NCBI RefSeq assembly: GCF_014199215.1
Contig: NZ_JACIJC010000001.1
Location: 932,001-996,000 of the forward strand
Source: Sphingobium boeckii
GTDB lineage: Bacteria > Pseudomonadota > Alphaproteobacteria > Sphingomonadales > Sphingomonadaceae
Reading direction: 5' to 3'
Length of the DNA stretch: 64,000 nt
Under the pieces are notes generated by a model. That model was not told the DNA's origin, did not search any database, and saw only the letters and a list, made by a program, of their open reading frames with translations. A program made the translations under genes and the position numbers. This document shows positions 8,909-16,267 of the stretch, piece by piece; within the stretch, counting starts at the first letter, position 1, and each line of letters begins with the position of its first letter.

Positions 8909-9498
8909 GCCGAGGCTTGCTCCAGCGCATCAAACAGCCAGAGACGCGCGGCTTCCCAGCGCCGCTTCACGGTGGATTCGGAGATATCGAGCACGATCGC
9001 GATATCCTTGATCGCCATCCCGCCGAAATAGCGCATTTCTACGATATGCGCGCGTTCCGCATCGATTTGCGCCAGTCGATCCATCGCAGCGACGAGATCT
9101 TCAACATCCATCTGAACGGCGTCGGGAATGTTGGTGAGCAGTTCCACCTTGTGGTGGGATCGCTTGTTGCTCCGCTTCGCTCTTACGTGATCAATCAGTG
9201 CGTTGCGCATCATGCGAGACGCCAGAGCCAGAAAATGCGCGCGATCGGCTATGCTCAGTATATCTTGTCCGACAAGTTTCAGAATAATTTCGTGCACAAG
9301 ATCGCCAGACGAAAGCGAAACGTCGTTTTCGGCGCGCAGCATTGCCGCTGCGGCGCGACAAAGATCGGGATAAAAAAACTCGATCAAAATGTCGCGCGCA
9401 TCCATGGAGCCGCCGCGCCAAGCGCTCAAAAGATCAGCAATTTTGCTTATGATGTCCCCCCGAATCTCACCAGCGCTCGTTAGAATAAGGCGGGTCAA
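8905..9498 (-). CDS. RNA polymerase sigma factor, ECF-like family, TTG start
   Basis: A 197-residue sigma-70 family protein with region 2 at about residues 18-90 (LLSAWRGG to NALIDHVRAKRS) and region 4 at about 135-190 (IVEMRYFGGMAIKDIA and ISESTVKRRWEAARLWL). The pattern resembles the group of ECF-like factors encoded beside Ser/Thr kinases. No ATG lies at a suitable place: the only in-frame start between an upstream TAA and region 2 is TTG at 9498, and the first internal ATG would cut into region 2. No anti-sigma gene adjoins it; control through the co-encoded kinase is inferred. Confidence 0.85.
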   Translation of the reverse strand: MTRLILTSAGEIRGDIISKIADLLSAWRGGSMDARDILIEFFYPDLCRAAAAMLRAENDVSLSSGDLVHEIILKLVGQDILSIADRAHFLALASRMMRNALIDHVRAKRSNKRSHHKVELLTNIPDAVQMDVEDLVAAMDRLAQIDAERAHIVEMRYFGGMAIKDIAIVLDISESTVKRRWEAARLWLFDALEQASA

Positions 9499-10068
9499 CC
9501 GATTGACAAGTGCATTAAATTCATTCGCTTGTCTGTCTTAATTCGAAACAGATCGGAAAGAAGTTGCCCGTCAGCCTGCGCAAGCTGTCAAACGGAGCCG
9601 CGCGATTTTTTGCTACCTCTGGACCATTTTACGCGATTTTAACGCTTGGGCTCATGACGAGAGCTTCGGTCCCGTGAATGGGGGGCCAGGCGCGAAGCCG
9701 CCGGGGATTGCGACCCTCCGGCGGCTTCGGTAGTTTCAAAGGAAGATGCCGATCCTTAATTGCCGTTCAACGACCAAATTTGCTTCCCCAACAGCCGACC
9801 TTCAGCTTTCTTTCTACCGCACGAATAAAGCTGCCATCTCGCATGCTGCCTGACGAATGACCGATGGCATGGTGTATTCGCCAAGTTGGTGATGGTGTGT
9901 CAACGACGATCTTTACGGCAGCATGTCGGCAGCAAGTGGGTAAGTTCATTTAGCATGCCAAACTATTGCCATGAAGGCGTATGAGGCCATATCGCCCCCG
10001 ATCATGCCGCGAGCAGGTGGACGACCGAGGGCCCATGGAATGCTCCCGCTTGCAGACGGGGCTGAGTC
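9499..10068. other. Intergenic region, no gene seen
   Basis: About 570 bases between the sigma-factor start and the BLUF gene. It holds a perfect 12-bp hairpin (listed separately) and, at about 9756-9820, a degenerate copy of the dispersed repeat (CGTTCAACGACC, then CCCCAACAGCCGACC). A TTGACA hexamer at 9504-9509 may be part of a promoter but no convincing -10 partner was found. Confidence 0.5.
9693..9729. terminator. Perfect 12-bp hairpin in intergenic DNA
   Basis: CGAAGCCGCCGG at 9693-9704 pairs perfectly with CCGGCGGCTTCG at 9718-9729 across a 13-base loop. The arm nearly matches that of the terminator behind the second PEPxxWA-CTERM gene (GAAGCCGCCGG at 40971). No T run follows and no recognised gene ends just upstream, so it could be an orphan terminator of a lost gene. 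Confidence 0.45.
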
Positions 10069-10500
10069 ATGACCGATCACGCTAACATCCAGCACGCTTT
10101 GTCGCTGCGACGCATTCTCTATTGCAGCGTTGGGACGGTGCCCGCCGAAACGGCCGATCTCACTGGTATTCTCATTCAATCCAAACACAACAACGCCATT
10201 AACGGTGTCTCCGGCATATTATGGTCAGACGGTCTGAAGTTTATCCAGGTGTTCGAAGGTCCGATGGAGAGCGTAGGCGTTACGTGGGATCGCATTCGTA
10301 CAGATCCCAGACATTGCGAAATCAATGTCATCCAGGACTCTCCCGTCGAGAAGCGAGAGTTCGGCTATTGGACGATGGTGCATAGGCAGCACGGAGAGCC
10401 AACCGACCATCACGATTGGCACGTGCAGCAGCTGCTAAGTGAAGCTCCGCCCGCAGTGGCTGCTCCGTTCCTAGCAATGCTAGGCCTGCCCGATCAATAG
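10069..10500 (+). CDS. BLUF-domain blue-light photoreceptor (FAD-binding)
   Basis: A 143-residue protein that is essentially one BLUF domain with a short tail. Residues matching the flavin photocycle set are present at the expected spacing: Tyr18 (ILYCS), Asn41 (KHNNAINGVSG), Gln60 (FIQVFEGP), Trp101 and Met103 (FGYWTM). BLUF domains sense blue light through hydrogen-bond rearrangement around bound FAD. There is no attached output domain, so it would act through a partner protein. The downstream neighbours are tiny uncharacterised proteins rather than a known partner. Confidence 0.9.
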   Translation: MTDHANIQHALSLRRILYCSVGTVPAETADLTGILIQSKHNNAINGVSGILWSDGLKFIQVFEGPMESVGVTWDRIRTDPRHCEINVIQDSPVEKREFGYWTMVHRQHGEPTDHHDWHVQQLLSEAPPAVAAPFLAMLGLPDQ

Positions 10501-10545
10501 CCAGAGTTTGTAGAGCTTCTTTGTGATGCGTGTTATCGTTGCGGC

Positions 10546-10719
10546 ATGTTGACTGCGATGGAGTGCGCCGCGAAGGCGGCCGAGTTGGAGGCCCGCGCCT
10601 TAGCGTGCCAAACGGCGGCAGGCCGAGAGGCTTGCGATCAAATATCCCTCGGCTGGCGTAGCGTTGAGCGCATGGCTCTTCATCAAGAAAATTGGCAAGC
10701 GCGTCATGAGCCAATTTGA
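10546..10719 (+). CDS. Small conserved-type protein, 57 residues
   Basis: An ATG at 10546 opens a 57-codon frame starting MLTAMECAAKAAELEARAL, rich in Ala and Glu, predicted as one long helix. This start pattern (MLTA.E...KAAE.EA.A) is familiar from short uncharacterised proteins of Alphaproteobacteria, but I cannot assign a function. No strong ribosome site is visible. Confidence 0.45.
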   Translation: MLTAMECAAKAAELEARALACQTAAGREACDQISLGWRSVERMALHQENWQARHEPI

Positions 10720-10836
10720 CTGTTTGAAAGTCACATTCTCGCGGGCATATATCGCGCCGATTTTCGACGGCGGCGAAACGAATGTAACTTTCCGAGCTCC
10801 CGAGTGGTTGACGTTCGAACCATTGAGAGAAAATCC

Positions 10837-11031
10837 ATGTCGAACGATCGCATTGTGAGCGTTGGATTTCTAAAGGGCAAAGACCTCGAAATACTCGGCT
10901 CCAACTTCGACAGGCATTTCCCTGTCGAATATGATGACATTTTTGCCGATCTAATTGGTCAGCTCGATAACATCGAGGCCAGCCCGTTGGGAAAAGGCGT
11001 CGTACTGAAACCCGCAATCAATCGCAGTTGA
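10837..11031 (+). CDS. Small hypothetical protein, 64 residues
   Basis: The ATG at 10837, preceded by GAGAGAAA, gives MSNDRIVSVGFLKGKDLEIL, then NFDRHFPVEYDDIFADLIGQLD. The acidic/hydrophobic periodicity suggests a small folded alpha/beta protein. It resembles other short sphingomonad proteins of unknown role with an SVGFL...DLE.LG start. No function assigned. It converges with the small gene on the other strand eight bases downstream. Confidence 0.5.
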   Translation: MSNDRIVSVGFLKGKDLEILGSNFDRHFPVEYDDIFADLIGQLDNIEASPLGKGVVLKPAINRS

Positions 11032-11038
11032 TTGATCG

Positions 11039-11218
11039 CTAGCCTCCTCTCATTCCGCCGGGCGATTGGCGCGGAACCGGTTGATGTGCCCGCATTTCAT
11101 ACTCTTCCGCCAATTTCCAGTGCGTGCGTGCGGCGCATGGATCGGTAGAATTTTCCGCCGCCTTGCGTTCTTGCTCCGCTCGGGACTCAAAATACTCTTG
11201 GTCGTTCCTATCCGACAT
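11039..11218 (-). CDS. Small conserved protein, 59 residues
   Basis: The frame is longer upstream, but a near-perfect GGAGGT site six bases before the ATG at 11218 fixes the start as MSDRNDQEYFESRAEQERK. The pattern YF..RA.QER..A..S.DP.AR..H..LA..YE is common in short alphaproteobacterial proteins of unknown role; it should form two helices. It may be a stress-associated small protein, but nothing in the sequence shows this. Confidence 0.6.
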   Translation of the reverse strand: MSDRNDQEYFESRAEQERKAAENSTDPCAARTHWKLAEEYEMRAHQPVPRQSPGGMRGG

Positions 11219-11801
11219 AGGCACCTCCATATGCTGCCCCCAGCTCTGGATTCGCGTTAAAATAATACGATTGTCGTCCAGACTCAACATTCTCTGCCGA
11301 TCGGATGTCCAGCATTGGCCGCAGCATCTGAACGATGCACCGATTACACTAATGAGGATGCCAAGTCCGGCGAGCGCCGCGATCCCGCTTCATGAGGATC
11401 GAGCAGTGCACGCAATTTGCATACCTGTGATCCCCATCGCGCCACAAACCCCGTGTGTCGCGCCGGTGCTCTATAAGCCAGCACAGTCTTATGCGTATCC
11501 CCACGATGCGTTTCTAACACAGGGCTCGGCTTGCTGCATGGTATAGAGTCACCATACAACGCCTCGCTCTGTACATCATGCAAGCAGACCGTCGGGCTGA
11601 TGGCGAACCGCTAGGGGCGGAAGCGACCCCTTTTTGCCGTTCGGCAGCGAAATTGTCACTTCCACAAGCGGACATTTTTCAGCTGGGGTGGAGTGCTCGC
11701 TCAACGCCGCAGGGCGGCGCAGGCGGTGATTTCGCTTCCAACGAGACCATTGGCACTTTGCTTGGCTGCGCCTAGCATCTTTATCGGCAAGGAGTCGGCG
11801 C
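11219..11801. other. Intergenic region, no gene supported
   Basis: About 580 bases. Open frames of 75-140 codons occur on both strands but have no ribosome sites and unnatural composition. A degenerate copy of the dispersed repeat lies near 11626-11690 (TTTTTGCCGTTCGGCAG, then CCACAAGCGGACATTTTT). An AAGGAG site at about 11790 belongs to the next gene. Confidence 0.45.
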
Positions 11802-12908
11802 ATGAATACGCTGCACGGAAGTCAAACGCCGATCGTTGGGCGTCGAACGGCCTTGGGGCTGATTGCGATTGGCCTATCAGCGCTCGCTTTGCCGGCACGT
11901 GCTCGCAACATCACTGTCCCGCAAGTCGATGCGCTGACGCTGCAGGTTTTGATCGACAACGCGACTTTTGGGCCATTCCTATCAGACGTTTCCTTGCCCG
12001 GCGTGTCGGTCGTGCGCCACACCGGCGATGCCGGGAAGCCAGTCATGTCTCGCGCGGCGCTGCATGCCGAGTTTGGATTGTCGATTCTCGCCACCTCACA
12101 AATGGATCGGACGACGGCCAAAGTGATCGTCGATTTTGGATATACCCCTGAAGCGGTGCGCAACAATCTCTCGCTACTGGGTATCGATGTGTCTGATGTA
12201 GATGCCGCCGTTCTCAGCCATGGCCACCTTGATCATTATGGCGGGTTTTCCGGTTTCTACAGGGAAAACCCTTCTCGCCGAATACCGCTTTATGTCGGCG
12301 GCGAAGAGACTTTTTGTGAGCGGCTTGCAATGATCGGGACGCCGCCACCGCTCATGGGCAGCCTTGATCGTGAAGCGCTGGCAAGGGCAGGCTTCGACGT
12401 TCGAATCGCTTCTACGCCACAGATTATCAAGGGCCAGGCCTTCACATCCGGCACGATACCGCTGTCCAGCTTTGAACGCGCAGCCATCCCGACGCAGATG
12501 CGGCCTGGCAAGGGATGCAATTTAGCAGGATTGGCGCCTGCAAAGCGCGATGTCACCCAGTTGCCAGATGATGGAGAACACGAACTCGCGACCTGCTATG
12601 CCGTGAAGGGCCTCGGGCTTGTGGTGATCGCATCATGCAGCCACCGCGGCGTTATTAATTCCGTCCGCCAGGCGCAGAAGATCTCAGGAATTGATAACGT
12701 CCACGCCGTGATCGGCGGCTTTCATCTCGTGCGCCCTCGTACGGAAGAGGAGGCCAGGCGCACGGTTGCCGAATTTGCGGCGATCGATCCGGCCTATATC
12801 ATTCCGATGCATTGCACGGGTGATACCTTCATATCCGCAGCCATGCGCGTCATGCCGCAGAAGATCATCCGATCTTACATTGGCACCGAATTCGTATTTA
12901 AGGCGTAG
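11802..12908 (+). CDS. MBL-fold metallo-hydrolase, exported
   Basis: A 368-residue protein with a likely Tat leader (RRTALGLIAIGLSALALPARA) and an AAGGAG site before the ATG. The metallo-beta-lactamase signature HGHLDHYGG lies near residue 146, and further likely metal-ligand histidines occur in ASCSHRG, GGFHLV and IPMHCTGD. The last three motifs match the subgroup often annotated as 7,8-dihydropterin-6-methyl-4-(beta-D-ribofuranosyl)-aminobenzene-5'-phosphate synthase-like, but the exported form with a Tat leader makes that role unlikely. The hydrolysed substrate is unknown. It stands alone between non-coding stretches. Confidence 0.82.
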   Translation: MNTLHGSQTPIVGRRTALGLIAIGLSALALPARARNITVPQVDALTLQVLIDNATFGPFLSDVSLPGVSVVRHTGDAGKPVMSRAALHAEFGLSILATSQMDRTTAKVIVDFGYTPEAVRNNLSLLGIDVSDVDAAVLSHGHLDHYGGFSGFYRENPSRRIPLYVGGEETFCERLAMIGTPPPLMGSLDREALARAGFDVRIASTPQIIKGQAFTSGTIPLSSFERAAIPTQMRPGKGCNLAGLAPAKRDVTQLPDDGEHELATCYAVKGLGLVVIASCSHRGVINSVRQAQKISGIDNVHAVIGGFHLVRPRTEEEARRTVAEFAAIDPAYIIPMHCTGDTFISAAMRVMPQKIIRSYIGTEFVFKA

Positions 12909-12950
12909 CGCCACCCGAAACGCAAATCTCCCGCTTTCAAAATTCAAAAT

Positions 12951-13040
12951 GTGCCTGATTGCGACCCTTTGCGGGCATTCAAAGGGTCATTTTTGCTGCC
13001 TAGGAGCCGACTGTCTGCTATTCCGGCGGGTGTCGACCCA
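12951..13040 (+). repeat. Dispersed ~75-bp repeat, copy
   Basis: Contains GACCCTTTG, GCATTCAAAG, CCTAGGAGCCGACTGTC, TGCTATTCCGGCGGG and TGTCGACCC in the same order as the copy at 60559-60632. It lies between the MBL-fold gene and the YdeI-family gene in a non-coding stretch of about 270 bases. Confidence 0.7.
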
Positions 13041-13176
13041 TCTACGCCATTTCTTGGTTGGCCCATGAACGGCGACTTCTTTCAGAAGCCACCGTTTGCG
13101 TGCGAGGAATGGGCGATGAGCAACGCGCCCATCACAACGTTGGTCTGGCTCCGGAAACCCATAAGCTGCCGTTACT

Positions 13177-13761
13177 TCAGCCGTGGATCGTTTCGCCGCG
13201 TCCTAGCATATCCACAAAGTCGGCGATCTTCCGGGCCCTAGTTTCCACCTTTTTCACCGCGCCGATACGGTAGAGGATTGCGTAGCGGTTGGCCCCCTTC
13301 AAGGTCGCAAAGAAGGCGGCTGCCTTCATGTTGTCAGCAAGCGCTGCGGCCAGGTCAGGGGGCACCTCGGCTGTACTGGCTGGCCCATAGGCCGCATCCC
13401 AGCGCCCGTCCGCCTTGGCCGCTTCGACCTGAGCGAGACCGGCGGCTCCCATCCGCCCCTCAGCGATAAGCTCGCTCGCACGGGTGCGATTGACCTCCGA
13501 CCATTTGCTGCGCGGCTTGCGCGGAGTGAAGCGGATCAGCCAATAATGGCTATCATATTTGTCGAGTTGACCATCGATCCAACCATGGCACAGCGCCGCA
13601 TCGATGGCTTCGCTCTTCGAAATTGTAGGCTCCGGCGCGCCTTTCTTGGCCAGCTTTAGCCACAGTCCTGGTGCGTTTGTATTCTGAGCCTCGAGCCATA
13701 TCTCGAACGTCGCAGTTTCAGCGAAGGCTATGATGGACAGGCCGGCACGTATTTCATTCAT
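13177..13761 (-). CDS. YdeI/OmpD-associated family protein
   Basis: A 194-residue cytosolic protein. Family landmarks are in order: an N-terminal block (FEIWLEAQN, GLWLKLAKKG), the conserved centre EAIDAALCHGWIDGQ, then RFTPRKPRSKWSEVN and the C-terminal bacterial OmpD-associated segment (ALADNMKAAAFFATL, YAILYRIGAVKKVETR). Family members have been linked to bacteriocin or peptide resistance in some species; the biochemical role is unknown. An AAGGAGGAG site eight bases before the ATG at 13761 decides the start over one six codons upstream. Confidence 0.88.
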   Translation of the reverse strand: MNEIRAGLSIIAFAETATFEIWLEAQNTNAPGLWLKLAKKGAPEPTISKSEAIDAALCHGWIDGQLDKYDSHYWLIRFTPRKPRSKWSEVNRTRASELIAEGRMGAAGLAQVEAAKADGRWDAAYGPASTAEVPPDLAAALADNMKAAAFFATLKGANRYAILYRIGAVKKVETRARKIADFVDMLGRGETIHG

Positions 13762-13907
13762 GCAAAGCTCCTCCTTCACCGTTCTATTTTATCGGATCGC
13801 GCCTTCGATCGACAAGGCACGAACGTCCACCTGGCAGAAGTCGACGTTTAGTAGCATGGCCGGAATGGCAGCTCAGCCCCAGCTGCCGCATTCCGTCGTC
13901 AACCCTT

Positions 13908-13960
13908 TGTCGCCATTCAGAGAGTAATTTTCGCTCCCCAAGAGCGGACCGGCTGCTTAC
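13908..13960 (+). repeat. Dispersed ~75-bp repeat, degenerate copy
   Basis: ACCCTTTGTCGCCATTCAG at the left is almost identical to the left end of the 60559 copy, followed by CCCCAAGAGCGGACCGGC and TGCTTA. It sits between the YdeI-family gene and the recombinase gene. Confidence 0.65.
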
Positions 13961-14040
13961 CCATAATGGATGCGCAAAATGGCGCATTGCAGTCGCTTGG
14001 TCTGCTCTGGCTCCCCGCAACGGCGAGGAGCCAGCCGATT

Positions 14041-14673
14041 TCAGATTTCGGTGCCTTCTGCCAATGTTAAAGCATCCTCCACATCGACCCCGAGATATCG
14101 GACCGTACTTTCGATCTTCGTGTGCCCGAGAAGGATCTGGACGGCACGAAGGTTCCCAGTCGCCTTGTAGATGATCGATGCCTTCGTTCTTCTCAGCGAA
14201 TGGGTTCCGTAATCTTCGCTGGGCAAACCAATTCCCGTGACCCACTCATCGACCAGACGGGCATATTGTCTGGTGCTTATGTGGGCAGAATGGTCTGTGC
14301 GGCTCGGAAATGCGTAATCTTCCAGTGAGCCCCCGCGCAATTCGAGCCATTTGAGGAGGCTAGCGCGAGCATCGTCCATCAGCTCAAACTGAACTGGCCT
14401 GCCAGTTTTTTGCTGAACGACGGTGGCTCGGGTCCGGATCTTTCGATCACAAACAATGTCGCTGATCCGGATTTTCACCAGGTCGCAACCGCGCAGCTTG
14501 CTATCGATGGCCAGATCGAAGAGCGCCCGATCTCGAAGCCGCCGATTTTGATCAAGAAAGAAACGCACTGCCCAAATTTGACGAGGTTTGAGCGCTCGCT
14601 TCGCACCAACCCTACGTCCCGCGTTCCACGATACTCGTTCCCGAGCAGCGGGATCAAATTCTGATAATCCCAT
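14041..14673 (-). CDS. Tyrosine recombinase (phage-integrase family), catalytic domain only
   Basis: A 210-residue protein with the complete tyrosine-recombinase residue set: Arg61 (SKLRGCD), Lys89 (QQKTGRP), His158 and Arg161 (THSLRRTK), His184 (LLGHTKIES) and Tyr193 (VRYLG). The N-terminal core-binding domain of full integrases is missing, so it is about half the usual length. The ATG at 14673 has GGAG nine bases upstream. It could be a small XerC/D-like or element-borne recombinase. A 94-bp block covering its 5' end and leader (14629-14722) recurs at 39997-40090. No att site or tRNA is visible nearby. Confidence 0.85.
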   Translation of the reverse strand: MGLSEFDPAARERVSWNAGRRVGAKRALKPRQIWAVRFFLDQNRRLRDRALFDLAIDSKLRGCDLVKIRISDIVCDRKIRTRATVVQQKTGRPVQFELMDDARASLLKWLELRGGSLEDYAFPSRTDHSAHISTRQYARLVDEWVTGIGLPSEDYGTHSLRRTKASIIYKATGNLRAVQILLGHTKIESTVRYLGVDVEDALTLAEGTEI

Positions 14674-14733
14674 GACACTTCTCCTGCGGCCATGATGGCC
14701 ACGGGAAGAACGCACCAAAGGAACGCCGACCAT

Positions 14734-15154
14734 TGTCGGTCAATCAGTGGCCAATTTTGGTTCCCCAGGTGCGGACGGTCCGGTCCGAAGCTTAACCGCC
14801 TGATCATTTCCCTCACAGAAGCTCCTCGTCAGAATGGCCCTGAGAGAAGCGGTCATGAACTTCACAAAGTGGACCCTGGGCAGCGGATGTTTGCTGCGCG
14901 GCGACAGAAGGCAAAATGCCCATCACTTAGATGGATATCATTTCCGGCGGCCAAGGGTTGACCAGCGTTATCCCACTTCATCTGATCCACCCTGATACAG
15001 GGGGACCATTACCGATCAACGACGGAAAATAGTCCAGCAGGCCGGTATCTGCACCCAACTGCCTATGTCGCGCGCACAGCGCCGCTTTTGTAGCCGCTAT
15101 TGATCCCCGACCGGGTGGGGGCGGCCACGCGCCGTTCCTTCACGAAGGATTAGA
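14734..15154. other. Intergenic region with dispersed-repeat copy
   Basis: About 420 bases without a supported gene. A degenerate copy of the dispersed repeat lies at 14735-14790 (GGCCAATTTTGG, then CCCCAGGTGCGGACGG). The rest shows no ribosome site with a credible frame. The DNA between 14629 and 14722, which ends just before this region, is the part duplicated at 39997. Confidence 0.5.
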
Positions 15155-16027
15155 CTATAATAGTCCGGCTTCGACAGCGGCCAGGCGATTTCTGCGGCTC
15201 ACTGGAATGCGCCTGCCATTGTGCAGAACAAGTATGGGGCCGCTGACCGTCCGTTCAGTGCGCTCGATGGCCCTGCGGGCGACCCAATAGGAGCGGTGGA
15301 CGCGGGCACCGGTCTCTTTGCCCTCCAGCTCGCCGATCGCATCCGAAATCCGGTATAAGATCAAGTCCTCGCCCTTTTCTCCGATCACGCGAAGATAGTG
15401 TTCTTCGGCGACGAGTGCCCAAAGCGCGCCTATCGGCTTCTTGATACGCATGGCGAAGGCTGGAGGCGATAAAGCGGGGTGGATAATGCCTTCGCTGCCG
15501 ATCGACGAAGGTTGAAGGGCAGGTTGCATGTGCGTTCTGCGATAGCCGAACCGCTGAAGGCCGTGGTAATGAACCAGTGCCAGATTGATAAGCAGCCACA
15601 TCAAAATATTCACGGTTTGTCGGGGCGCGACTGCGCCGAGCGAGGTCGAAGGGGCCGGACGCCACAGATCTTCCAAGACGAAGGCGCTCTGGAAGCGAAG
15701 CACGTAGACATGCTTTCCCAGTTCGAGCAGCGGCGTCGCCAAGATGGCACCGGCGATGAGCACCACCCAAAGCGGCGGCTGCCACGGTTTCAGAAGGATA
15801 CGCGCGCCTCGCGTAGTGAACTCGTAGACTACGAGGGTAAGCAGACTGGCACCGATCCAGAAAACCATCGCGCTCTCGATCGGCCAGCCGCTGGTCCGCC
15901 CGGCGTTGAGCCAGCCGAGCGGCAATGCGATGGCCTCCATGATCGCGAAAACGACCAGGAACGACTTTACGTCCTCTGGTGAGAACAAGGTATCTCGAAG
16001 CCTCGATTCGAATGTCAAATACCGCAT
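15155..16027 (-). CDS. LytTR-family transcriptional regulator with four membrane helices
   Basis: A 290-residue protein with about four N-terminal membrane segments (roughly residues 20-40, 50-72, 83-103 and 133-150) followed by a linker and a C-terminal LytTR DNA-binding domain (about 190-290: ALWALVAEEHYLRVIGEKG, LILYRISDAIGEL, ARVHRSYWVARRAIE, NGRRIPVSRR). Such fusions sense a membrane or periplasmic signal and bind DNA without a receiver domain. The frame is open to 16111, but a GGAAGGGGC site before the ATG at 16027 supports that start and leaves the inverted motif at 16085-16122 in the promoter. It is divergent from the TonB-receptor operon, its likely target. Confidence 0.85.
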   Translation of the reverse strand: MRYLTFESRLRDTLFSPEDVKSFLVVFAIMEAIALPLGWLNAGRTSGWPIESAMVFWIGASLLTLVVYEFTTRGARILLKPWQPPLWVVLIAGAILATPLLELGKHVYVLRFQSAFVLEDLWRPAPSTSLGAVAPRQTVNILMWLLINLALVHYHGLQRFGYRRTHMQPALQPSSIGSEGIIHPALSPPAFAMRIKKPIGALWALVAEEHYLRVIGEKGEDLILYRISDAIGELEGKETGARVHRSYWVARRAIERTERTVSGPILVLHNGRRIPVSRRNRLAAVEAGLL

Positions 16028-16084
16028 GTTCAGCCCCTTCCATAAGGTGCCGCGCCGGAGCGACCGCGCTGCAGGTTTCCTGTC

Positions 16085-16122
16085 GCGCAACATAAACGGT
16101 AGTCCCGCCATTCATGCTGCGC
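16085..16122. promoter_or_regulatory. Inverted 15-bp motif between LytTR gene and TonB-receptor gene, candidate operator
   Basis: GCGCAACATAAACGG at 16085-16099 faces CCATTCATGCTGCGC at 16108-16122; the arms agree at 12 of 15 positions across an 8-base spacer. A partial third copy (CGCGCAATGAAT) begins at 16144. The right arm recurs exactly, in the other orientation, at 19991-20005 before the cytochrome gene. The position between divergent regulator and target genes suggests LytTR binding; this is inference. Confidence 0.6.
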
Positions 16123-16267
16123 CAGCGGTATCTACTGACTATCCGCGCAATGAATATCGCCATCCAAGAAGATGGGTCTTCTAGCGCCTCTGCTTAGTCT
16201 GCAGCCATCATGTCGCGACGAACCGCTCGGCAGGGAGCGCGAGCGCGTTGCAAACTGATTAGGGGGC

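Noticed and set aside
10328-11017. 229-codon minus-strand frame across the BLUF and small genes
   Set aside because: Antisense to better-supported genes and of unnatural Arg/Ser-rich composition.
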